This document shows positions 58,101 to 64,000 of a stretch of DNA of 64,000 nucleotides, piece by piece. Numbering within the stretch: position 1 is the stretch's first letter; every line of letters begins with the position of its first letter. The DNA lies in assembly GCA_963693305.1 (NCBI GenBank), contig OY855907.1:33142301-33206300 (forward strand). Reading direction: 5' to 3'. The notes beneath the pieces were generated by a model. The model was not told the DNA's origin. It saw only the letters and a list, made by a program, of their open reading frames with translations, and made no database searches. The translations under genes were made by a program, and so were the position numbers. The stretch comes from Meandrina meandrites (lineage: Eukaryota > Cnidaria > Anthozoa > Scleractinia > Meandrinidae).

Positions 58101-59934
58101 GATGTTACAAGGGCTGAGGCCCGACAGGTAGGTTTTCAACGGTAGGTTATCCTTGTCAAAGCGTACGGGAACGGGCGAACTCTGAATGCGTGTTAACGAG
58201 GTAACTGCGACGACACTTGCAAGGGGAATTCGACTCAAATGGGGCACTCGCTGTCAAGAAAGAGCCGTCACACTCTTGGGTTACGGGAATCTAACCAAGA
58301 ACTGGAATAACAGCAACAGCTTCAACTCAGCTTGGTTCCAGCAGCAGTTTATTCCAACTAAGACCGTATTTTGGAACGCAATCGAGAGTCTTGAAATGTA
58401 ATCGGAAATGTAATCTAGGGTCTTGAAATGAAATCAGAAAATAATGTAATCGATAAAGCTTTACAAATGCAGTTACTTATATACGACCCTCTTGTATGAA
58501 GAAAATCCTTTGAAGACAAACTAAAAAAAAAAACTCTCATGTTCCGAGAGCACGTACGTTCGGCGGTGAAAGTTCTCGAACTGCTCTAAATTAAAAAGAA
58601 CTGACCTGCTGTGATAGTACTGTACAACTAGTGGATAACTTGCTAATTCCAAAAATGTTCACGGGCGGGTTCCGCGGGTTCTGCCGCTTTAACGCACGTA
58701 CAACAAATAAAGTTACTAAACATAAACATTAACTATCTAGAATATTCTTGTCAGCAAAAGTATTCATTCTAAAAAACGCGTTGAGGCAGCAACCTATTAG
58801 AGAGATTAAGCATGACGTTTGTTTCCCCTGCGAACGACAAAAAGTTCACTTCTGCCGTCTGTCGTTTGTACGCGGAAATGAATAGCTTTGTGTTTGTCGT
58901 GAATGCGTAATTTTAGGGATATTTTTAGAAATCGATAAAAAGGTAACAAAATGACAGGCAAGCTCGCGTTTGCCGTATCACGTCATGCTTAATCGAGAGA
59001 TAAAGCATGACGTTTGTTTTTCCCTCGAACGGCAAAAATTCCATCTCTGCCATCTGCCGTTTGTTCGTGGAAATGAGCAGATTTGTTTGTCGTGAATGTG
59101 ATTTTTTCCCTATTTTTCTGAGGGATTTATTTTAGAATTCGATAAAAAGGTAACAACGTGCAAGGCAAGCTCGCCTTTGTCGTCTGCCGTTTAACGTTCT
59201 CTCCGATGAATTATAACGGAAAACGTGAGTTCGGCAAAACACGAAAGATTAACAACTTAAAGGGGAGTTCTCACCAAGACACATTACAGAGTCAACAATA
59301 TTTGTCTTTTTTGGCTTGTTGATCTGTGAGTGATGTAATGTATATGAAATGTATGTGAGTGCACGTCTTTAATTCTAGCATAGTTTACTAAAAGAAATTA
59401 AGACCGCTCGTGATAGTCAACCTTGTTGAAATAACTTGTGCATGGTAAAACGCGATGATTCAGCAAAGAACAGATGAAAGTCCTATTAATTGAACGAAGA
59501 ACGTGAGGTTGGCAAGTTAAGCAGAATAAACTCCAGATACTAATTACTTCTACCAAGACACCGGTAACTAAGTTTAAGACATTACTAATAGATTCACTAA
59601 TACGAAAGCTGCTAAGAAACTAAAAGGGAGCATTCCAATTATTTCAAGCATGCACCTTTGTGAAACAGTCAAGTAAAGATTGTATTTCAGCTAATAAGCT
59701 GATGTTGGCTTTTTAAAGCGTTGTTGCCCTACCATTCAGCTTATTGTAATGTTCTTGCGAGTGTTCACACTTACACGTGATATATTCTGTATTTTTCCCT
59801 TTTAGTTAATCATGGAAACTCCCCTGGAAGGAAGGCAAGATACTCCGGCTGATGAACCCAGTGCGTTTTTCAGCCAGATTATTGTGCCACCATCTTTGCT
59901 GGACAAACTGGAAACAGTGATGAAGAAGAAATAA
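40103..59934 (+). CDS. EXOC3: Exocyst complex component 3 (Sec6)
   Basis: 27 exons, all GT-AG and in frame, 2289 nt, 762 aa (vertebrate EXOC3 about 745). Exons: 40103-40177, 40973-41029, 41139-41218, 41448-41480, 42698-42788, 44066-44172, 45905-45995, 46330-46368, 46764-46873, 48459-48572, 49253-49364, 50348-50431, 50870-50946, 51125-51220, 51867-51933, 52787-52879, 53574-53615, 54061-54112, 54222-54292, 54834-54887, 55090-55190, 55881-55952, 56112-56192, 56556-56627, 57150-57345, 58035-58127, 59806-59934. Collinear Sec6 signatures: AVQSQLDGVRTGLDQL, VPGRPKKWREKAFKVLEES, MWLVKHLERTRLLVLDDLIV, GFLGPLLSPKV, LLEEVFMDLEP, VTIEDYYSDF, VLLEYVRAML, AEVIKLRDTS, SKYPDF-like NKYPDFKSDHALALLLMRGD. Sec6 is a core exocyst subunit tethering secretory vesicles to the plasma membrane. 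Overlapping AATAAA signals start at the stop codon (59933-59944). Introns host many DNA transposons. Confidence 0.96.
41858..42566. mobile_element. CAGGG-ended DNA transposon, 6-bp target duplication (EXOC3 intron 4)
   Basis: The ends CAGGGCATCTGACAGGATGC (41858) and, reversed, CAGGGCATCTGATAGGGTGC (from 42566) form a 22-bp inverted repeat with two differences. The direct repeat GTACTT flanks both sides (41852-41857, 42567-42572). 709 bp, no transposase; TTCCGCATAAT words repeat inside both halves. CAGGG ends suggest hAT-like. Confidence 0.75.
42821..42894. repeat. Snap-back hairpin in EXOC3 intron 5
   Basis: The arms 42821-42844 and 42871-42894 pair at 21 of 24 positions (AATAATCAAGGTC is perfect) around a 26-base loop. 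It lies about 30 bp after the exon 5 donor. Confidence 0.8.
44862..45602. mobile_element. PIF/Harbinger-like non-autonomous element (EXOC3 intron 6)
   Basis: A perfect 27-bp terminal inverted repeat beginning GGGTGCGTTTCTTTGGGAAA, flanked by the 3-bp direct repeat TTA (44859-44861, 45603-45605). A 3-bp TTA duplication with GGG ends is the PIF/Harbinger pattern. 741 bp, no transposase; copies of the end word GTGCGTTTCTTTGGGAAA recur inside near 45037, so it may be nested or rearranged. Confidence 0.8.
46023..46210. mobile_element. TA-flanked MITE, diverged copy (EXOC3 intron 7)
   Basis: CATTTAACTCTCTCTTAACA at the left end and AGAGAGTTGATG at the right, with TA on both sides. Inside are repeated AAGACGGACA and ATAAGATGGACACC units and GGTGTTGGTCCAGTTCCT, shared in reverse with the element at 60961-61185. 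Ends are mutated from CAG to CAT. Confidence 0.7.
47072..47185 (+). repeat. tRNA-derived SINE, family D (EXOC3 intron 9)
   Basis: AAGCTCAGTGGTTAGAGCGC is a good A box and GGTTTAAATCC a mutated B box, about 30 bp apart as in a tRNA, followed by a body GGTTGGGGACTCAGATTTTC. It is not a functional tRNA because the acceptor stem does not close. Confidence 0.6.
47474..48402. mobile_element. Second CAGGG-ended transposon, 6-bp target duplication (EXOC3 intron 9)
   Basis: Ends CAGGGTTCTCC (47474) and GGAGAACCCTG (to 48402); flanked by ACAGTT (47468-47473 and 48403-48408). 929 bp, no transposase. GGTAAA/GCGGT words repeat near both ends. Its right end is about 56 bp before exon 10. Confidence 0.75.
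48610..48697. repeat. Snap-back hairpin in EXOC3 intron 10
   Basis: The arms 48610-48639 and 48668-48697 pair with few mismatches (ACAATT.GACGG and GTTTCTAT segments). The left arm begins about 37 bp after the exon 10 donor. Confidence 0.75.
48918..49057. repeat. Second copy of the dispersed repeat seen at 29886
   Basis: 140 bp, same orientation and length as 29886-30025, with most positions conserved by eye. It stops where the other copy continues into the hairpin. Confidence 0.75.
49544..50190. mobile_element. TTAA-flanked MITE (EXOC3 intron 11)
   Basis: The ends GGGGGGTGACTCTTAACTAC and, reversed, GGGGGGAGACTCTTAACTAC differ at one position; TTAA flanks both (49540-49543, 50191-50194). 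A TTAA duplication points to piggyBac or Kolobok relatives. 647 bp, no transposase. Confidence 0.8.
53090..53370. mobile_element. Short inverted-repeat element (EXOC3 intron 16)
   Basis: AGCAGTTTTCCATTGAGTGA at the left pairs with TCACTCAAGTGAAAATCACT at the right. The interior has inverted GATTGGTT/AACCAATC words. No clear target duplication found. Confidence 0.65.
57404..57523 (+). repeat. tRNA-derived SINE, family A head (EXOC3 intron 25)
   Basis: Plus-strand head GGAGGCGCGGTGGCCTAATG, then GCTAGCGCGCTGGACTCCAG and a B box GGTTCGAGCC, followed by a short body ending in GTTCTTGGGCAATAC. 3'-truncated relative to the full copies. Confidence 0.75.
58800..59210. repeat. Tandem pair of ~195-bp inverted-repeat units (EXOC3 intron 26)
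   Basis: Unit 1 from 58800 and unit 2 from 58995 start GAGAGAT.AAGCATGACG. They share GCCGTTTGT-type, TCGATAAAAAGGTAACAA and GCAAGCTCGC blocks. Unit 1 ends CGTCATGCTTAAT, the reverse of its own beginning, so each unit was probably a MITE. Confidence 0.7.
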
Positions 59935-59944
59935 TAAAAATAAA
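59933..59944 (+). terminator. EXOC3 poly(A) signals
   Basis: Two adjacent AATAAA hexamers begin within the TAA stop region of EXOC3. If used, the 3' UTR would be only a few tens of bases long. Confidence 0.5.
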
Positions 59945-60105
59945 ATATTGTAGTCAAGAGAAAAACGGCAGAGAAATCAATATTACCTGGATATGCTGTT
60001 CTTGTTTTTTTTTTTAATTCAAACTACATGTAACTTGTAAAACAAGAAAAATAATGTACAAAGGACTAGGTATTCCATTTTATAGTTTTGATGAGTCCAG
60101 AATTT

Positions 60106-60172
<67 letters not shown>

Positions 60173-60635
60173 TTGTGCATCATCCAAAGAGAGCCAAAAA
60201 ATCTAACAGAATTTATTAATTGTTAATAAAATAAATAAAATAAAGTGATACTTCTATTTGTGATGAATGGAAACTGTTGTGCTGCATCACTGAGTACTGA
60301 GTGAAAAAAAAATTAAAGGAAAATCAAATTTACTTTACATGGTTATAACGACCATGACTCAGTGAGCAATTCATTGACTAAGTATTTATTATAAAGAAAT
60401 AGAAAATGGTGGGCTTTACACATGTTAACAAGCTGATTGGGGAAAAAAATGGAAAGTTTGCAAAGGCGAGGTTAGTACTTTTGGTCTTTCTCAAACTCCT
60501 CTGAGTGTTTGCATCATCCTACACACAAAGCAGCCATTTAATCCCCAGGGGCCAGGGTGCACACATAGTAACAGTCCCTGCCAGTTATTCTCCCTCGATA
60601 CAAGTTCTTCCTCTTCAGGGGTCTTCTTTCAAGTG
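59945..60635. other. Intergenic, microsatellite, no gene
   Basis: EXOC3 3' flank with a (GTCT)n microsatellite at about 60110-60171 and AT-rich sequence up to the stop of the small minus-strand gene. Confidence 0.6.
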
Positions 60636-63514
60636 TCATCTCTTGGGATACACAGTCTTGGGCATTTTGAATGCTGATTTTCTGCCAGGAGGTTGAGCAT
60701 AGTTCCAAGGATATGTAGCATGTGTTACAGGCGTCAAGTATGAATGCTTTTTAATCACCACTCTACCCAACTGACTGTACAAAAACTGAGAACCTGGGGC
60801 CTGGAAAAGAGCAAACAGTTTTAAATTTAATGCAGTCTTAATTGAAATAATTTTTCCATTTAGCAGGACATTTGTCCTCGCAAATCTCTGTTTTGACCGG
60901 ACATATTGCAAATTTGGTCGGACATTAATTGGCATTTTATGCAATTTGTATAATTTATTACAGTCAACTCTCTCTGAAACGGACATTGTTGGGACTGGCT
61001 CCGAGTGTCCATCTTATAAGAGAGGTGTCTGTTTTATAGGAAGTAAGTTAAAGCAAAATAACTGAAAACGACAGGAACTGGACCAACACCAGGTGTCTGT
61101 CTTATGGAGATGTCTGTCTTATAGAGTTGTCTGTCTTATAGAGATGTCCGTCTTATAGAGGTTTCCCTTAAGAGAGAGTTGACTGTAAACTGATATCTCA
61201 ATCCAGCATTCATTTTGTATTTATGGTTGTTTGAAGAGTCTAATGTACAGCAAAACAAAATATGGATCCGTATGATTTCAGATTTTAAACATGTTTAAAG
61301 CAAACATGATTTGTAAACAAGATCTTCATGGCAAAAAGCTAAATAGGTTGCCATTTTTATGCTTGGACATGCATGATGTCCATATAGGTAAAGTCTGCAT
61401 ATGAGCCTAGTGGCCCATCAGGCCGGAGCTTATCCCGGTTTCCGTAGCATGAAGCGACTAGGAGTATTGCTACTCCCCCCTGGATGTGATGCTAGTCCAT
61501 CGCAGGGTTACCCCCAGCAGTAAATTCGCCGGTACCCATTTATACACCTGGGTCGAGAGAGGCACTATGAGAGTAAAGTATCTTGCCTAAGAACACAACG
61601 TAGTGCCCTGGCCAGGGCTCGAACCCGGACCGTCCGATCCGGAGTCCAGCACGCTAACCATTAGGCCACCGCGCCTCCCACATGATGTCCATAACTATAA
61701 AATTAATCAGACAATTTCAAAGTTTACTCTGACATTGTCTGATGACTGACAGCTATATTTATTTCCGACACTGAAATGTATGAGATGCAGTGTACATCAT
61801 TCTCGTCCCAGAGCCACCAGTCCCCCTAAGCTGGCAGGGCCTTCGCCATTCTTGTCCCCATAGCCCTTTACGCTTCTCTAAGCCGGCGGGGCCTTGGCAC
61901 GAGAAACAAAGGGCTCTGGGGACACAGGATTTCCAGTCCTAGATTCTAGGACTTCCGGTCTTCATGTATGCAGTCATGATGTTTCTAAAGACTCTGTGGG
62001 ACAATCATGGCGGTTTTTACTTCCGCTCAAGTTTTCTTTGTTTCAAACAGCCAATCAAAAAAATTCGAATTAATTCAAAAACCCTATGTCCCCAGAGCCC
62101 TTCGTTTCTCGTGCCAAGGCCCCAGTCGGCTAAGAGAAACGAAAAGGGCTATGGGGATGAGAATGGGCCTTCGCATGAGAAACAAATTTAAAAAACCTAG
62201 CGAATCAAATCAATAATTATTGTTTTACACTCTCTTGTAACAATTATAACAAAGGGATTTTAAAACAGTTGATTTGGTTTGCTAGAATTTAAACCCACTT
62301 TGACTCTAACCAATCAAATCCCCACATGGCTTAGAGGGACAGTTGGCTCGGGGGATGAGAATGCAATGTACATCTAAAGCTGATGAAGTCACGCTTCAGC
62401 CATTGGTGCAACTTGCAATAGAGCTTATCCCAATTCCAATACAACATGAAGTGACTAGGAGTTTTCAAATCCCCCCCCCCCCCCCCCCCTCCTCTTGGAG
62501 AGGACTCTAGGCCATTGCAGGCTACTCCCAGCAATGTGCTGTTCTAGAAAATATCCCTACTCCTCCGTCTCCCATGGAAGGGGTTCTAGGTTTCAATCCC
62601 CCACCCCTCTGAAAATTCCAGTTAAGCTCCAATTACTTTGCTTTAAACATTTTGGCCTTTGAGACCCCCACAGCCCTCGAAATTTCCATCAACCTTCCAT
62701 GGGGTGGGTATGGATATTTACTGGAAGTGCACAATCTGTGAAAGTTACAAGTGTAATGTTCTTAGAAGGACACAACACAGTGACCCTGGACCAATGCTTG
62801 AACCCAGATCACTCCATCTGCAGTCCAGCATGCCAACCCTTTGCACATAGAGTACATTACACAGCCAAATCTCTTCCCCCTTCCCCTGCCTCCCCCCTTA
62901 CAGAATCGACCCTGCAGAACCCTTTCTCTTTGCCCTTTGGTATCTTTTTCATGGATTCAAATACTCTTCTTAATCAGAGTATAAACAGTGTGACAGTGTA
63001 AGACTTAAAGTGTAGAGGTGTGTATACACTGATTAATTTTCTTTGAAGTGTGTAATGTATCAGTGAAATGCAAGAGCTTACCAATCCTGGATCAGCTAAG
63101 CTTTATAAAATTCAACGATGTTATTGCAACCCGGTAGCAATGTTGATAATCTAATAAGATCGTCGTTCATTTCGTTGTTTAGTTATCCAGATAGACTTAC
63201 ACGGGCTAAACTGTAGAATACCGGGCCACTTATTTGCATCTCATTGAATATGAATAGTTCCTGTTGTTTCTATATGCTTCGTTCTAAAAAGCGTTCAGAG
63301 ATATGTTAATAAGTGGCCCGGTATTCTAAAATCGCTCCCTTACACGTACTTCTTTTCTAAAGGTAAGCTTATTGTTTTATACTACGTTCTAATGTACCTT
63401 GTGGTCTTGTTTCGTGTGCCTTGGCAACGAATGCGTTTCAGGTTTTTCTGGTTTACTTTCTTGTCTTTCATGGGCTCGATAAGTTCGATCACACAAGGTT
63501 TCCTCCTCAGTCAT
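60636..63514 (-). CDS. Small basic protein, two exons visible, unknown function
   Basis: Minus strand: exon 63514-63398 starts MTEEETLCDRTYRAHERQES and ends at donor AAG/GTACAT after 39 codons; exon 60800-60636 begins after acceptor TCTTTTCCAG and encodes 54 residues (APGSQFLYSQLGRVVIKK at the start, SAFKMPKTVYPKR at the end) plus TGA. Both junctions are phase 0, so direct joining gives 93 aa; further exons in between cannot be excluded. The protein is basic, rich in Pro, His and Tyr, without a hydrophobic segment. Short proteins of this composition include ciliary microtubule-associated ones, but I do not recognise a family. The start lies 165 bp from the divergent right-edge gene. The intron holds a SINE and several inverted-repeat elements. 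Confidence 0.55.
60961..61185. mobile_element. TA-flanked MITE with 15-bp perfect inverted repeats
   Basis: Begins CAGTCAACTCTCTCT and ends with its exact complement, flanked by TA (60959-60960, 61186-61187). CAG...CTG ends and TA target sites fit pogo/Tigger-type Tc1-mariner elements. The interior contains four to five CTTATAGAGATGTCTGT-like subrepeats. 225 bp, no ORF. Confidence 0.8.
61386..61678 (-). repeat. tRNA-derived SINE, family A, best full-length copy
   Basis: Minus strand: GGAGGCGCGGTGGCCTAATG head, B box GGTTCGAGCCC, and a body shared with the copies at 9281, 10286 and 37057. About 290 bp. It defines the family in this window. Confidence 0.85.
61847..62165. repeat. Foldback element with ~82-bp arms
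   Basis: The arms 61847-61928 and 62083-62165 are near-perfect inverted copies (CCCCATAGCCCTTT, GGGGCCTTGGCACGAGAAAC, AGGGCTCTGGGGACA). A further partial copy of the arm precedes it (61798-61842). The central part is unrelated AT-rich DNA. Confidence 0.75.
62419..62837 (-). repeat. Degenerate split SINE of family A
   Basis: 62419-62540 keeps the 3' body (GAGCTTATCCCAATTCC, GAAGTGACTAGGAG, CCATTGCAGG) with a C-run; 62745-62837 keeps the head side (AGGACACAACACAGTG, TTGAACCCAGATCACTC, GCAGTCCAGCATGCCAAC). Between them lies other sequence. Confidence 0.5.
63214..63328. repeat. Snap-back hairpin with 21-bp perfect arms
   Basis: AGAATACCGGGCCACTTATT (63215-63234) and its exact complement (63308-63327), extended by one pair, around a ~73-base loop. 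It lies in the intron of the small minus-strand gene. Confidence 0.85.
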
Positions 63515-63678
63515 TGTCCCGTTAACGTCGGTCACAGAAAAAGCTCAGTATTTCAAGGAAACCTTCAAATATAACGCGAATATACCGCATCGCTTGACTG
63601 ACTGTAAACACAACAATGGAAGGCAAAGAAATGCAAGGCGCTCTGGGTCAGTCCCAGCCCTAGGACCGTGAGCTTTAG
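63515..63678. promoter_or_regulatory. Divergent promoter at the right edge
   Basis: 164 bp between the minus-strand start at 63514 and the first plus-strand ATG at 63679, which sits in a YY1-like AGATGGCGGG. No TATA box is obvious. The arrangement repeats that of SETD4/EXOC3. Confidence 0.55.
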
Positions 63679-63789
63679 ATGGCGGGAAGTTTCGATCTTT
63701 TCGATAAACAAGTTGATGAGCAGAGAAGATTTGGTTTCTCTTCGACTTTAGATGGAAGCGAAGCGAAATTTAACTTGGAGAGCTTCTAA
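63679..63789 (+). CDS. Upstream ORF, 36 codons, overlapping the next start
   Basis: ATGGCGGG... encodes MAGSFDLFDKQVDEQRRFGF and continues to ...KFNLESF, then TAA at 63787-63789. The last base of that stop is the first base of the next ATG (TAATG). It could be a uORF that tunes translation by reinitiation, or may lie upstream of the transcription start, since YY1 motifs often mark the start site. I do not recognise the peptide. Confidence 0.4.
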   Translation: MAGSFDLFDKQVDEQRRFGFSSTLDGSEAKFNLESF

Positions 63790-63846
63790 TGGAAACATAT
63801 ACCCTGCTAGAAAAGTTAAAGGAGACGATTAAAAGCGATTTCCGAG
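63789..63846 (+). CDS. First coding exon of a gene running off the window
   Basis: ATG at 63789, then METYTLLEKLKETIKSDFR and a split Gly codon, ending at donor G/GTAAGC (63847). The helix-like N-terminus and clean donor support a real first exon, phase 1. The rest lies beyond 64000, so the family cannot be named. Confidence 0.6.
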
Positions 63847-64000
63847 GTAAGCTAATTAGATATAAGAATTTGTAATAACAACTTTGTTATGCGGGGCTTC
63901 AAAAGCTTTTTAAGATTTCTAAATCTTTGAAACCCATCATTGCAAACATTACATATTCGGTTTTATTGCCTTGTTGATGAGGATATCAGTCTACTTTATA

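Noticed and set aside
63079..63092. 14-nt exon (CTGATCCAGGATTG before a GTAAGC donor) in the small minus-strand gene
   Set aside because: It has plausible splice sites but is too short and would break the frame between the two phase-0 exons.

Overview
The window looks like nuclear DNA of an anthozoan cnidarian, most probably a reef-building coral. Genes are split by short GT-AG introns, base composition is AT-rich, tRNA-derived SINEs and small inverted-repeat DNA transposons are dense, and conserved metazoan genes (EXOC3/SEC6, SETD4, an F-box/LRR gene) are present. There are no operons, bacterial ribosome binding sites or CRISPR arrays. The organism call is an inference from content, not from a species-specific marker.

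Layout. 1-7.2 kb is repeat-rich and holds a decayed multi-copy ORF cut by a SINE. 7.25-12.3 kb (+) is a six-exon gene for a secreted protein (signal peptide, cysteine-bearing N-terminal domain, EGF domain, fibrinogen-like C-terminal domain). 13.1-14.3 kb is a DNA transposon with a 9-bp target duplication and a broken RecQ-like helicase fragment. 15.7-21.3 kb is a 72-bp minisatellite split by a young Ty3/gypsy element with identical 98-bp LTRs and one intact 1420-codon gag-pol ORF (-). 22.85-24.29 kb (-) is an unspliced cysteine-dioxygenase-like cupin gene whose 5' third carries a stop and a frameshift. 27.1-28.9 kb (-) is a single-exon F-box/LRR gene. 31.2-34.8 kb (+) is a five-exon gene for an acidic protein with a myristoylation-type N-terminus. 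37.6-39.9 kb (-) is SETD4 in two exons, head to head with EXOC3 (+, 27 exons, 40.1-59.9 kb, 762 aa reconstructed with every junction in frame). 60.6-63.5 kb (-) holds a small basic-protein gene, head to head with the first exon of a gene running off the right edge.

The genes are ordinary housekeeping or lineage genes and do not form one pathway. The main structural story is mobile DNA. EXOC3 introns alone hold well-delimited non-autonomous elements with 2-, 3-, 4- and 6-bp target duplications. Two compact divergent promoters (SETD4/EXOC3 and the right-edge pair) and the F-box gene start share YY1-like ATGGCGG motifs.

I did not find a clearly new biological system. The points most worth a second look are the LTR element inside the minisatellite, the helicase-carrying element with a 9-bp duplication, the damaged cupin gene, the two CAGGG-ended elements with 6-bp duplications, and the TAATG overlap between an upstream ORF and the right-edge gene.
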